From the NCBI GenBank assembly GCA_964651535.1, contig CAZYYE010000002.1:248001-312000 (forward strand): a stretch of 64,000 nucleotides of DNA, in the 5' to 3' direction. How positions within the stretch are numbered: the stretch's first letter is position 1; each line of letters begins with the position of its first letter. This document shows positions 33,983-42,942 of this stretch, piece by piece. Source of the stretch: Terrimesophilobacter sp964651535 (lineage in GTDB: Bacteria > Actinomycetota > Actinomycetes > Actinomycetales > Microbacteriaceae). The notes under the pieces are model-generated. The model saw only the letters and a list, made by a program, of their open reading frames with translations. It did no database searches and was not told the origin of the DNA. The translations under genes were made by a program, and so were the position numbers.

Positions 33983-34597
33983 ATGACGACTACTCCTGCA
34001 GGTTGGTACCCGGATCCTGACAACGCGACCCAATTGCGCTGGTGGGATGGCGCGCAGTGGACTGAGAACCGTTCGGCCCCGCCCGTTGCGAACCCCTACT
34101 CGACATCGGCCGCTGACCTGAAGGCACCGGATGGAACCAAGTGGAACACGGTGTGGATTTGGATCATCGTCGTCATCCCGTTCGTTCCCTCCCTCGCCCT
34201 CCTGACCGTCGACTGGTCGAGCATGATCGACTTCACATCCGGCAGCGAAGCGGAGATGATGCTCCGCATGTACACCAACCCGGCCTATCTGGGTTCGATT
34301 CTCGGCGGTTTCATCGCGTACGGGCTTGGCGTGTGGTTCGCCTATATCGACTGGCGGGAACTGACTCGGCGAGGAGTCCCGCGCCCGTTCCACTGGGCGT
34401 GGAACTTCATCACCCCGGTCTACGCGATCGGCCGCTCGGTGGTCGTGCGGCGTCGCACGGGACGCGGAATTTCCCCCATGTGGGTCACTATTGCGCTGTT
34501 GGTTCTTTCGTTCATTTACTCGATCGTCTTCTCAGTGTTCATCCTGTCGTCGGTGTTCTCCCAGATAGCGCAAATGCCCGGACTCATCAGCCGTTGA
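33983..34597 (+). CDS. DUF2510 membrane protein
   Basis: 204 residues. Residues 1-35 form a DUF2510 domain (GWYPDPDNATQLRWWDGAQWTE), followed by four membrane segments (about 55-75, 100-122, 140-160, 170-195). An actinobacterial membrane protein of unknown function. Six bases after the FAD dehydrogenase, so possibly on its transcript; another DUF2510 protein is encoded at 7910. Confidence 0.82.
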   Translation: MTTTPAGWYPDPDNATQLRWWDGAQWTENRSAPPVANPYSTSAADLKAPDGTKWNTVWIWIIVVIPFVPSLALLTVDWSSMIDFTSGSEAEMMLRMYTNPAYLGSILGGFIAYGLGVWFAYIDWRELTRRGVPRPFHWAWNFITPVYAIGRSVVVRRRTGRGISPMWVTIALLVLSFIYSIVFSVFILSSVFSQIAQMPGLISR

Positions 34598-34610
34598 TCA
34601 TGGTCGCGCC

Positions 34611-36134
34611 CTAGATTTCTGCCAGTTCAGCTTGCGTTGACTTCTGCTTCACAACGCGGAACCACGCCCACACTGCAACAGCAAACACCGCGTACGCGAG
34701 GTACAGCCCCACCCACGTGGCGAGCGGGGTACCAACATCTCCCCAGCTGAATGGCATCGGCATGAGAACGACAAAGAACACGAACATCGCTGTGGCATAC
34801 ACTCCTGCCCACACCCACCGGTTCCACCGGAACAGGACTCCTCCGTCGAGGTCCGCGAGCGGCAACAGGGCCACGGGGAGCGCCGCGAGCGAACTCACGG
34901 CGAGCGCGCTCAACGTTTCCGCCGCGAAGACCGGCAACCAACCGGGCACCCCCGCAAGCAGGCTGTAGCCGACCCACCCGACCACACCGATCGCGAACGC
35001 CCAGCCGAGGCCGATGAGCTTCACGCGCGCATCGCGCGAGGCGGCAAGGCTCGCCCCGAACGTGAGGCCGACGACAAGGCCGAACACCATCCCGGGCTCG
35101 AATCCGACGATGCGCGACACGACGACCGCGAGGAGCACGATGATCAACGAGCCGAACTTGAATTCCGGTTTCGGGTCGAGATCGGGGTCGGTCCTCGCGA
35201 GCACAGACCGGATGACGAACCAGCCTGCCACGCTCTCCACCGCGAACGCGATGCCCATCGAGACCAGCACCCGCACGGAGCCGGGATTCCAGCCGAAACC
35301 TGGATCCACGAACGCCGACATCACCGTTGCCAGCGCCATTCCGAACGCAATCGGCAACCACCCCGGCAACGACGGCGTCGCCAGCGTGCGAGAGGCACGC
35401 TGTATGGCCGCGGACAATCGCCCGAACATCCGATCGTAGTTCTCGCTGAGGGACTGGCCGAGGAGCGCCGACGGCAGGCCGACGAGCAGGAGCAGGATGA
35501 TGGTGACGGCCGCCGTGACGAGCGCGCTAACCGGATTCACGGGAACCTCGGTGAACGGTCGCACCGCGCTCAGCACGCTCGGGGCCGAAGGATCGCCCGT
35601 CGCAATCATCGAGACCGACGAATGGCTTTCGGTCGGGTGAATTGGGGCTGGCAGCACGGTCTCCGGGAGCGGTGTCGGCGACGGCGTGACAAGCGAGTCG
35701 ACGAACTCGAGCGACAGCGTCCTTTCCGACTGAACAACGTTCGTCCCGCCGACGTGTCTGGTCTGAACGAACCTCACCTCGTGCGGACCCGCAAAGGCGA
35801 GCCCCAACCGCTCCACTTCGTCGCGACCTACCGGGAACTCCCATGTTGTTCCGCTGGCCGTCCACGTGCGCACGCACGAGAAGTCGTTGAAGTCATTCCC
35901 GAAGTCGTCGTCGCACGTCAGCAGTCGATTGTCGATGAAGACAAAAATATCCATATCGTCGTCCACGCTCGTCGAGGTGCCTCGAAACCAGACCGTCTCC
36001 GTTTCGATCAACACCTTTCCGTCGGGAAGGTCATCGATCGTGAACGAATCGGCGGCGAAGGCGGGTGATGGCGAGGCCACGAGCCCCAGAAACATCAGAA
36101 GGACGACGCAGGAAAACTGGAGAGCTCGCTTCAT
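34611..36134 (-). CDS. Secreted-N-terminus polytopic membrane protein
   Basis: 507 residues. A signal peptide (about 1-27, ending AFAADS) leads to an extracellular domain of ~165 residues containing a Cys pair (LLTCDDDFGNDFNDFSC), then about nine membrane helices to a short charged tail (VVKQKSTQAELAEI). The extracellular part resembles a small beta-sandwich reading 'VLIETETVWFRGTSTSVDD'. I do not recognise a family. No obvious operon partner; it converges on the preceding DUF2510 gene. Confidence 0.78.
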   Translation of the reverse strand: MKRALQFSCVVLLMFLGLVASPSPAFAADSFTIDDLPDGKVLIETETVWFRGTSTSVDDDMDIFVFIDNRLLTCDDDFGNDFNDFSCVRTWTASGTTWEFPVGRDEVERLGLAFAGPHEVRFVQTRHVGGTNVVQSERTLSLEFVDSLVTPSPTPLPETVLPAPIHPTESHSSVSMIATGDPSAPSVLSAVRPFTEVPVNPVSALVTAAVTIILLLLVGLPSALLGQSLSENYDRMFGRLSAAIQRASRTLATPSLPGWLPIAFGMALATVMSAFVDPGFGWNPGSVRVLVSMGIAFAVESVAGWFVIRSVLARTDPDLDPKPEFKFGSLIIVLLAVVVSRIVGFEPGMVFGLVVGLTFGASLAASRDARVKLIGLGWAFAIGVVGWVGYSLLAGVPGWLPVFAAETLSALAVSSLAALPVALLPLADLDGGVLFRWNRWVWAGVYATAMFVFFVVLMPMPFSWGDVGTPLATWVGLYLAYAVFAVAVWAWFRVVKQKSTQAELAEI

Positions 36135-36218
36135 CGCAGATCCTCAACTGGCCGCGTCGGGTGCGCGGTGTGGGCGATATCGTAGCGGCAGATCCCCGCT
36201 CGCGCGAAGGTTTTCTGC

Positions 36219-36896
36219 TCAGACCTGCAGCGTCCACGCCTTCCGGCGGAACAGAACGTGACCCCTTTCGACACTCAGCCGTGTCCATGGGCCCGTCTCG
36301 AACACCCGCACCGGCTCAGGGGGCGCGAGGAATCCGAGCGTGTGGATGGCGAAAGCCGCCCCCGCGGGAATGTGCTCCGACCCCTCGATGGGCCTGCTCC
36401 ACACTTCGGCACGAGCACGGTGGACGAGCAGCTCCCCTGTCCCCGCCGGCACAGCATCCCGAATCTCGGCGATTCCCGCATCCGCGACCGCAATCAGGTC
36501 TTTCGAAGGGATCGGGTCGAGCCCATGCCAGCCGCCCCGCGGCGGGGAGATCGCAGTCCACACGACCGTGTTCACTTCGATCGGCAGACTGACGCTGACC
36601 TTCGCTGCCGGATCATCGACCTCGACGCGGAGCCGGGCGAGCCGTTCCAGCAGCGAGCGCACGGGAACGACGACGTCGAAAGAGCTCTGGTCGGCGAGGG
36701 CGAAAGTGCGAAGCCCCAGCACGGTCGGCGTTTCGTCGTGAAGCCCGACGGGGTAAAAAATGGCGACGTACACGGCAAGCACGCCCGAGCCTGCGATGAG
36801 GCGCACGGAACCGTCCTCCACCCTTCCGGCGCGACCGAGAAACGTCTGCAGATCGCTGAGGGCGAGGGAATCGACCAGGGAGAATGTGCTGCTCAT
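36219..36896 (-). CDS. Conserved actinobacterial hypothetical protein
   Basis: 225 residues, soluble, no signal peptide or membrane segment. N-terminus SLVDSLALSDLQTFLGRAGRVEDGS and a later LPIEVNTVVWTAISPPRGGW look conserved across Actinobacteria; I know of no function. No Cys or clear catalytic motif. Divergent from tesB with a 66-base gap. Confidence 0.72.
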   Translation of the reverse strand: MSSTFSLVDSLALSDLQTFLGRAGRVEDGSVRLIAGSGVLAVYVAIFYPVGLHDETPTVLGLRTFALADQSSFDVVVPVRSLLERLARLRVEVDDPAAKVSVSLPIEVNTVVWTAISPPRGGWHGLDPIPSKDLIAVADAGIAEIRDAVPAGTGELLVHRARAEVWSRPIEGSEHIPAGAAFAIHTLGFLAPPEPVRVFETGPWTRLSVERGHVLFRRKAWTLQV

Positions 36897-36962
36897 CTGC
36901 CTCTAAACTACCTACAAGTACGGGCTTGCGTAAGCCGATGTCACACCACTCGGGGAGATTGA

Positions 36963-37838
36963 ATGGACAAGCCTGTCGCCGGACTTCTGAAAGCACTGGA
37001 TTTGACGTTGACCGGTGCGCGAACGAACGAAGACATTTTCACGGGCGTGAGCCAGTGGATGCCCCTGGGTCGCGTGTTCGGCGGACAAGTTCTCGCGCAG
37101 TCGGTCATCGCCTCATCAAGGACTGTGGCCGCCGATCGATTCATCCATTCGCTCCACGGGTACTTCCTTCGCCCTGGAGATGTCGAGGAGCCCATCACGT
37201 TCGCGGTCGACCGGATTCACGACGGTCGATCATTCTCCACGCGGCGCACGCAGGCCTATCAAAAGGGCGTCCCCATCCTGTCGATGATCGCGTCCTTCCA
37301 GGACGTCGATCCCGGTCTCGAGCACCAGATTCAGATGCCGGAAGGAATCCCGGACCCGGATTCTTTGGAAAGCGACAGCGACCTCTTGAAGGGAATCGAC
37401 CACCCGATCGCGCAGTACTGGGCGACCGGTCGCGCGTTCGACATGCGTCACGTTGAGGAGCCGGTCTATTTCGCACGGGCGAAAGAACAGGTTGCCCATC
37501 AGGCGATCTGGATGAAGTCCTTCGAGGCTCTGCCGGATGACGAAATCCTGCATCGCGCGGCCCTCGCGTATGCAAGCGACTACTCCCTGCTCGAGCCGAT
37601 TCTTCGACGGCACGGGGCGACGTGGGCGACACCCGGTATGAAGGTTGCCAGCCTCGACCACGCGATGTGGTGGCACCGGTTCGGCAGGGTCGATGAGTGG
37701 CTTCTCTACGTGCAGGAATCCCCGAATGCGATCGGCGGGCGCGGTTTGGCGACGGGACGCATTTTCAGCCAGGACGGCTTGCTTCTTGCGACAGTGGCTC
37801 AGGAGGGCATGCTCCGCATCCCGAATCTTGATTCCTAG
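36963..37838 (+). CDS. tesB: Acyl-CoA thioesterase II
   Basis: 291 residues. Double hot-dog fold enzyme hydrolysing medium/long acyl-CoA. GRVFGGQVLAQS (first hot-dog helix), SLHGYFLRPGD, and in the second half MWWHRFGRVDEWLLY and GRGLATGRIFSQDG are typical of TesB. GGGGAG precedes the ATG. Its 3' end overlaps the convergent anti-sigma gene by 4 bases. Confidence 0.95.
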   Translation: MDKPVAGLLKALDLTLTGARTNEDIFTGVSQWMPLGRVFGGQVLAQSVIASSRTVAADRFIHSLHGYFLRPGDVEEPITFAVDRIHDGRSFSTRRTQAYQKGVPILSMIASFQDVDPGLEHQIQMPEGIPDPDSLESDSDLLKGIDHPIAQYWATGRAFDMRHVEEPVYFARAKEQVAHQAIWMKSFEALPDDEILHRAALAYASDYSLLEPILRRHGATWATPGMKVASLDHAMWWHRFGRVDEWLLYVQESPNAIGGRGLATGRIFSQDGLLLATVAQEGMLRIPNLDS

Positions 37839-38506
37839 GGGGACCCGGAGAGGAGAATTTCTCCACTCGCGACTGAACGAATGTCCACGTTGAGGATCTC
37901 CGCCAGGGGCAGGCTCGTCGTCCCGGTGAGGTGGACGGTGCTGCCGGGTTTTGCGCTCCACGTGGAGAGTTGCGTCGAGTTCCCAGCAGAATCCGTCACA
38001 TACATTCCGTACACCGCTTCCGAGCCGTAATTTCTCGACCCTGCCGAATAGCGGCATTCCCCGTCGATGCTCGTCCCCCACTCGTGCGCGACGAGCCGGA
38101 TATCGGCGTCGAGCGGACTCGCGGCAACCTGGCTGAGCGAGACGTCCACGGCGCGCACACCGGATTCCGCCGGAAGCAGCTGGGTCGCGAAGAGAGTCGC
38201 CGCGACGGCGGCGGCCGCAGCCGCGGCAGCGAATCCGGCCATGAGAGACCGATCTCTGCGCCGCCTGCGCCGCGTGGCAGCGACAAGCGTCGGCAGGAGC
38301 GAGTCCGGCATCGGCGACTGGTCGATTTCCCGTTCCACGTCGCTCACGGAAACTCGGGAGAGCAGGCCGGGCAGGACGGCGAGCTCGGCGACGGATGCCG
38401 AGCAGTCCGTGCACCTCGCCAGGTGGGTTTCGAATTCGCGGCGTTCGCCCGAGGATAGCGATCCGAGCAGGTACGCGGCATCCCACTCGCGGTATTCGTC
38501 GGTCAT
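37835..38506 (-). CDS. Zinc-finger anti-sigma factor (RskA-like)
   Basis: 223 residues. The cytosolic N-terminal domain carries the ZAS motif HLARCTDC (HxxxCxxC) that binds the partner sigma factor; a membrane helix follows at about 90-110 after a basic stretch (ATRRRRRRDRS). The extracytoplasmic C-terminal domain (about 112-223) is of the RskA type. It is coupled by ATGA overlap to the upstream ECF sigma gene and should hold it at the membrane until degraded by regulated proteolysis. Confidence 0.92.
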   Translation of the reverse strand: MTDEYREWDAAYLLGSLSSGERREFETHLARCTDCSASVAELAVLPGLLSRVSVSDVEREIDQSPMPDSLLPTLVAATRRRRRRDRSLMAGFAAAAAAAAVAATLFATQLLPAESGVRAVDVSLSQVAASPLDADIRLVAHEWGTSIDGECRYSAGSRNYGSEAVYGMYVTDSAGNSTQLSTWSAKPGSTVHLTGTTSLPLAEILNVDIRSVASGEILLSGSP

Positions 38507-39048
38507 CCGGTCACCCCCCGCTCTTGGAGCGCAAGCCGAAGGGCACGCAGGGCATAGTGCAGCCGGGACTTCACGGTCCCTTCCGGGATTTCGAGAGCGG
38601 CGGCAATGTGTCCGACGGAGTGCCCCCGATAGTAGGCGTGAACGACGACCGCGCGATGATCGGACGACAGGCTCGCGATCGCGTCCGCGATGAGCCAGGT
38701 GTCGAGCATCGCATCGATGCCATCGTCCGTCCAGCGTTCCGGCGGTGACTCTGTGCCTATTTCATGCCGGGATTTCGCGCTTCGATGATGGTCGGTGACG
38801 AGATTGCGCGCGACCGTGAACAGCCATGCGCGGGCGGAGTTCTCGCTCTGGTCGAGGACTTTCGGTCGCCGCCAGGCGCGCAGCAAGGTTTCCTGGACGA
38901 TGTCCTCGGCAAGGTGCCGGTCGCCGCACAGCCACATCGTGTACCGCCACAGCGCTGCGGCATGCTCATCATGCAGGACTCGAAGCAGTTCTGCGTGAAC
39001 AGACCGATCCCGATCCGATCGCGCAGAGGTCCGCCACTCCTCTCGCAT
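38503..39048 (-). CDS. ECF RNA polymerase sigma factor
   Basis: 181 residues from the ATG at 39048, chosen because GGGAGGG lies upstream and the ECF promoter at 39071-39098 would exclude a start at 39099. Region 2 is DEHAAALWRYTMWLCGDRHLAEDIVQETLLRAW and region 4 is IAAALEIPEGTVKSRLHYALRALR. Resembles the SigK/SigL group paired with RskA-like anti-sigma factors. It is likely autoregulated and likely also drives the divergent Rieske operon. Confidence 0.94.
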   Translation of the reverse strand: MREEWRTSARSDRDRSVHAELLRVLHDEHAAALWRYTMWLCGDRHLAEDIVQETLLRAWRRPKVLDQSENSARAWLFTVARNLVTDHHRSAKSRHEIGTESPPERWTDDGIDAMLDTWLIADAIASLSSDHRAVVVHAYYRGHSVGHIAAALEIPEGTVKSRLHYALRALRLALQERGVTG

Positions 39049-39070
39049 GCGCACCCTCCCTCTACCCGTA

Positions 39071-39098
39071 TAAACGTACTCACCCTGCGTTCGGTTCA
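39071..39098 (-). promoter_or_regulatory. ECF promoter of the sigma/anti-sigma operon
   Basis: Read on the minus strand: TGAACC, 16-base spacer, CGTTTA, ending 22 bases before the sigma ATG. This is the TGAACC-N16-CGT pattern of SigL/SigK-type ECF factors and implies autoregulation. Confidence 0.7.
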
Positions 39099-39105
39099 TT
39101 TGTTT

Positions 39106-39133
39106 TGAACGGAGCGGCCGCTCGTCTCGTGTA
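39106..39133 (+). promoter_or_regulatory. ECF promoter of the Rieske operon
   Basis: TGAACG (39106-39111), 16-base spacer, CGTGTA (39128-39133), 31 bases before the Rieske ATG. It matches the opposite-strand sigma promoter in both elements and spacing, linking the two transcripts to one sigma factor. Confidence 0.7.
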
Positions 39134-39164
39134 TGTGGTACCGGAAACGTCGAGAGGGGACACC

Positions 39165-39617
39165 ATGACGGAGTTCACGAGGCGCACATTCGTACTGACG
39201 GGAGGTGCCTCCGTTCTTGCAGCCGGGGCCGGGGCGCTGACGTCGTGCACGCCGAGACCGCCCATTGGAGATTCACGAGGCGGCCCAGCTTCCCCCGACG
39301 GACCGGACAGTTCCGCGCTCACCGCGGGCACGCTGCTCGCTTCGCTCACGGATGTCCCGGTTGGCGCTACTCACGCAGTCACGGTCGACGGCCACGAAAT
39401 TCTGCTGTCGCGGCCCTCCGACGACACGGCGGTCGCGTTCAGTGCGATTTGCACTCATCAGGGATGCATTGTCGCGCCAGGCGACGGTGAATTCGATTGC
39501 CCGTGCCACGGTTCGCGATTCGCCGCTGCGAGCGGAGCCGTGCTCGGCGGCCCCGCCCGCCGTCCACTCAATCCCATAGCCGTGACCATCAGCGGCTCCG
39601 ACATCGTCATCGCATGA
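39165..39617 (+). CDS. Exported Rieske [2Fe-2S] lipoprotein
   Basis: 150 residues. The N-terminus has a twin-arginine signal (TRRTFVLTGG) ending in a lipobox LTSC, so a folded, cofactor-bearing lipoprotein outside the membrane is expected. A Ser/Pro/Gly linker (about 30-50) leads to the Rieske domain with CTHQGC and CPCHGSRF, the complete Cys-His/Cys-His cluster ligands. Only this domain is present; it is not a full bc1 QcrA. Its stop overlaps the next membrane gene (ATGA). Probably an electron carrier induced by the adjacent ECF sigma. Confidence 0.93.
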   Translation: MTEFTRRTFVLTGGASVLAAGAGALTSCTPRPPIGDSRGGPASPDGPDSSALTAGTLLASLTDVPVGATHAVTVDGHEILLSRPSDDTAVAFSAICTHQGCIVAPGDGEFDCPCHGSRFAAASGAVLGGPARRPLNPIAVTISGSDIVIA

Positions 39618-40084
39618 TCGACTATCAATTCAACGGGCTACCGCTGCACGTGCTGCTCGTCCACCTCGTTGTCGTCATCGTTCCGCTCGCAGCCCTGTGC
39701 CTGCTCCTCTCCGTGTTCTGGCCCGCCGCGCGCAGGAGGCTTGGCGTTGTGACCCTCCTTGTTGCACTCGTCGCGCTTGTCGCCGTCCCCGTCACTACGG
39801 CCGCAGGCGAATGGCTGCAGGCGAGGGTCGCCCCTACGCCCCTCATTGAACACCACACCACCCTGGCTCCCCTGCTTCTGCCGTGGGTGATCGCGGTGTT
39901 CGTGGTCGCGAGCGCTCACTGGCTTTGGAGTATCCTTGCGCCATCCGGACCACGGTGGATGCGCATCGCGGTAGCCGTCGTAATCGGCACGGCAGCCGCC
40001 GTCACCGCCGTAGGGAGCGTCGTTGCTGTGATCCTGGTTGGAGAGTCCGGCACGGCGGCGGTGTGGATCGGATCTTTCGGTTGA
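39614..40084 (+). CDS. DUF2231-like membrane protein paired with Rieske protein
   Basis: 156 residues with four membrane helices (about 10-32, 42-64, 92-115, 125-148). Conserved His are near the ends of helices (PLHVLLVHL, and LIEHHTTLAPLL), a pattern of DUF2231-type proteins that could bind haem. The ATG overlaps the Rieske stop. Together they may make a small membrane electron-transfer module; this is inference from His positions and coupling. Confidence 0.8.
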   Translation: MIDYQFNGLPLHVLLVHLVVVIVPLAALCLLLSVFWPAARRRLGVVTLLVALVALVAVPVTTAAGEWLQARVAPTPLIEHHTTLAPLLLPWVIAVFVVASAHWLWSILAPSGPRWMRIAVAVVIGTAAAVTAVGSVVAVILVGESGTAAVWIGSFG

Positions 40085-40137
40085 CGGTTCGTTCCTGACC
40101 TGGATCTTGCCGCCGCGACGCACCGCAGTGCACGGAC

Positions 40138-40608
40138 CTAGCTTTTCCGTGCGTTTCTGGTATCGCGCTTGAAGACGTTGGGCGGACCGAAGTACGGTTC
40201 CCACGCCGCGCGCTCGCGCTCGGTGATGCGGCGTGGCCGCTGCGAAGCGACATCGAAAAACACCATCGTGCTTTCGGCCCGCACGACAAGTGAATCTTCC
40301 GAAAACACTTCGTAGGAAATGTCCGCGCTCGCGCCGCCGACGGCACTGATCCACATTTGCACGTCCAGCGGTTCGCGGTGATACTCGATGGCGGCCAGGT
40401 ATTCGACCACGTGGCCGGCAATGAGCGTGTTGGTGTCCGAACCCGCTGTCGCGTCGAGGACCGCGGTCGGCAGTGCGTCTCCGTGCTCCGGTATCCACAG
40501 GGCGCGAACTCGGGCTTCCTCGAGAATGCGCATTACCGCAACATTGTTCACGTGGTTGTAGGCATCCAGGTCGCCCCAGCGCAGTGGGATAGGGATGTGG
40601 ATGCGCAT
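40138..40608 (-). CDS. 4HBT-family acyl-CoA thioesterase
   Basis: 156 residues, single hot-dog domain. The N-terminal RWGDLDAYNHVNNV has the catalytic Asp and the DxxxHVNN pattern of 4-hydroxybenzoyl-CoA thioesterase-like enzymes (YbgC/FadM group). The ATG overlaps the ettA stop (ATGA). Substrate unknown. Confidence 0.92.
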   Translation of the reverse strand: MRIHIPIPLRWGDLDAYNHVNNVAVMRILEEARVRALWIPEHGDALPTAVLDATAGSDTNTLIAGHVVEYLAAIEYHREPLDVQMWISAVGGASADISYEVFSEDSLVVRAESTMVFFDVASQRPRRITERERAAWEPYFGPPNVFKRDTRNARKS

Positions 40609-42290
40609 CAGTCGCGCGTGAGCTTGCGGTACGTGCTGCGGTGAGGTTTGGCGGCATCCGGGCCGAGACGTTCGATCTTGTTCTCTTCGTACGCATCGAA
40701 GTTTCCCTCGAACCAGTGCCAGTACGCCGGGTTCTCCTCCGTACCTTCCCACGCGAGAATGTGCGTCGCCGTGCGGTCGAGGAACCACCGATCGTGGGTT
40801 ATGACCACCGCACAACCGGGAAACTCGAGAAGTGCGTTTTCGAGGCTCCCGAGCGTTTCGACGTCAAGATCGTTCGTCGGCTCGTCGAGCAGAAGCAGGT
40901 TTCCGCCCTGCTTCAGAGTGAGCGCGAGGTTCAACCGGTTGCGTTCGCCACCCGAGAGAATGCCGGCTTTCTTCTGCTGGTCGGGGCCCTTGAAACCGAA
41001 CTGGCTGACGTAGGCACGGGACGGAATCTCGACCTTACCGACCGTGATGTAGTCGTGGCCGTCCGAAACGACCTCCCACAACGTCTTGTTCGGGTCGATG
41101 CCGCTGCGGCTCTGGTCGACATACGACAGTTGGACGGTGTCGCCGATCTTCAGTTCGCCGCCATCGAGCGGTTCGAGGCCGACGATCGTCTTGAACAGCG
41201 TGGTTTTTCCGACCCCGTTCGGGCCGATGATTCCCACAATTCCGTTGCGCGGAAGCGTGAAGCTGAGACCGTCGATGAGGATGCGGCCGTCGAACCCCTT
41301 CACAATCTTCTTCGCGTCGAGCACTTGCGCGCCGAGACGCGGTCCGACGGGAATGACGATCTCCTCGAAATCGATCTTCCTCATCTTCTCGGCCTCGGTG
41401 ACCATTTCCTCGTACCGGGCCAGTCGGGCCTTCGACTTGGTTTGGCGGCCCTTCGCGTTGCTGCGCACCCACTCGAGTTCACTGGAAAGCCGCTTCGCGA
41501 GCTTCGCATCCTTTTTGCCCTGCACCTGGAGGCGCTCCTGCTTCTTCTCCAGGTAGGTGGAGTAGTTGCCTTCGTACGGGTAAAGGTGTCCCCGATCGAC
41601 TTCGGCGATCCACTCCGCGACGTGATCCAGGAAATACCTGTCGTGCGTCACGGCGATGACGGCGCCCGGGTACTTCGCGAGGTGCTGCTCGAGCCACTGC
41701 ACGCTTTCGGCGTCGAGGTGGTTGGTGGGTTCGTCGAGCAGCAAAAGATCCGGCTTCTGCAGCAAGAGTTTGGTGAGGGCGACGCGGCGCTTTTCACCGC
41801 CAGAAAGGTGTGCGACCTTTTCGTCGCCTGGCGGCGTGCGCAGCGCATCCATCGCCTGTTCGAGCTGGGATTCGAGGTCCCACGCATCGGCGGCGTCGAT
41901 CGCTTCCTGGAGAACCCCCATCTCGGCGAGCAGCGTGTCGAAGTCGGCATCCGGCTCGGCCATCGCGGCGGAGATCTCATTGAAACGATCGAGCTTGGCC
42001 TGGATCTCGCCGACCCCTTCCTGCACGTTCTCCAGAACAGTCTTGTCCTCGTTCAGGGTCGGCTCCTGCATGAGAATGCCGACCGTGTAGCCGGGGCTCA
42101 GGCGGGCCTCACCGTTGCTCGGGGTGTCGAGTCCGGCCATGATCTTGAGGATCGTGGACTTGCCGGCCCCGTTCGGGCCGACCATTCCGATCTTGGCTCC
42201 CGGGTAGAACGACATGGTGACGTCGTCGAGAATGACTTTGTCTCCGACCGCCTTGCGGGCGCGCACCATCGAGTAAATGAATTCGGCCAT
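40608..42290 (-). CDS. ettA: ABC-F ATPase EttA (energy-dependent translational throttle)
   Basis: 560 residues. Two ABC domains in one chain: Walker A GPNGAGKST (about 36-44) and GPNGVGKTT, signatures LSGGEKRR and LSGGERNR, both with DEPTNHLD/DEPTNDLD Walker B. The inter-domain linker with EVDRGHLYPYEGNYSTYLEKK contacts the ribosomal E site. No membrane domain, so it acts in translation rather than transport. Cytosolic; translationally coupled to the thioesterase gene. Confidence 0.96.
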   Translation of the reverse strand: MAEFIYSMVRARKAVGDKVILDDVTMSFYPGAKIGMVGPNGAGKSTILKIMAGLDTPSNGEARLSPGYTVGILMQEPTLNEDKTVLENVQEGVGEIQAKLDRFNEISAAMAEPDADFDTLLAEMGVLQEAIDAADAWDLESQLEQAMDALRTPPGDEKVAHLSGGEKRRVALTKLLLQKPDLLLLDEPTNHLDAESVQWLEQHLAKYPGAVIAVTHDRYFLDHVAEWIAEVDRGHLYPYEGNYSTYLEKKQERLQVQGKKDAKLAKRLSSELEWVRSNAKGRQTKSKARLARYEEMVTEAEKMRKIDFEEIVIPVGPRLGAQVLDAKKIVKGFDGRILIDGLSFTLPRNGIVGIIGPNGVGKTTLFKTIVGLEPLDGGELKIGDTVQLSYVDQSRSGIDPNKTLWEVVSDGHDYITVGKVEIPSRAYVSQFGFKGPDQQKKAGILSGGERNRLNLALTLKQGGNLLLLDEPTNDLDVETLGSLENALLEFPGCAVVITHDRWFLDRTATHILAWEGTEENPAYWHWFEGNFDAYEENKIERLGPDAAKPHRSTYRKLTRD

Positions 42291-42338
42291 GCCGTCTAGT
42301 CTACGAAATGCGCGGGCCCCGAGATTTCGCGTGCCCGG

Positions 42339-42830
42339 CTAGTTGATGGGTTCCGTCTTGCCGACGAGGCACCGCCCGCCGTTGAGCACCGGACCCACCA
42401 TGCTCGCGTAACTTCCTGCTTCGAACTGCCCGATGAGACACCGGTCTCCGACGCGCACGGAAAACTCGATGGAATCGGAGGGGCGACGCAATTCGCTTGT
42501 TTTGTCTGGAGTGATCTCCATATCCGCTTTGTTGAAGCCTGCGGCGATCAAGTTCGAAATCACCGCTTCGCCTGACGGGTTGCTGTTTACGGACAGGAGC
42601 CTCCGATTGACGAAATCGAAGTATGCGTGGTTGGCCAGAGCCGTGCCGCCCGGCAACAGCGTCGGATCCGGGGCCGGTTCCGATGAGGCTTCAGGGGCCG
42701 GCGATGCCGAGGATGTCGAGGTCGGAAGCGGCATCGGAGTCGTATCGTCGCGATCCGGGGCGCACGCGGCGACCACGGCACAGATCGCGACGATCATGGC
42801 GATCGCCGACCACGTGCGCGCGCTGCCCAT
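42339..42830 (-). CDS. Small secreted lipoprotein, unknown function
   Basis: 163 residues from the ATG at 42830. A lipoprotein signal peptide ends in VAACAP (lipobox Cys about residue 23), followed by a Thr/Ser/Pro/Glu linker and a compact domain (about 60-163) with two Cys (GDRCLIG, GGRCLVG) in mirrored motifs. Resembles small actinobacterial DUF6993-type lipoproteins, which I cannot confirm. The upstream open frame continues out of phase with any ribosome-binding site and is not part of the gene. Confidence 0.78.
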   Translation of the reverse strand: MGSARTWSAIAMIVAICAVVAACAPDRDDTTPMPLPTSTSSASPAPEASSEPAPDPTLLPGGTALANHAYFDFVNRRLLSVNSNPSGEAVISNLIAAGFNKADMEITPDKTSELRRPSDSIEFSVRVGDRCLIGQFEAGSYASMVGPVLNGGRCLVGKTEPIN

Positions 42831-42942
42831 AGCAAAGCCCCCTTCGGCCGTGACCGGTTTCACCGGCCGGGTTGACCTGGCGAATCGGCCACAGTCGAGT
42901 CTATTCGGGCCCCAACCCAGTCGGTGCGATGCCGGAGAGGTT

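Noticed and set aside
40641..42299. 552-codon plus-strand frame opposite ettA
   Set aside because: Complementary to both ABC domains of EttA; no ribosome-binding site.
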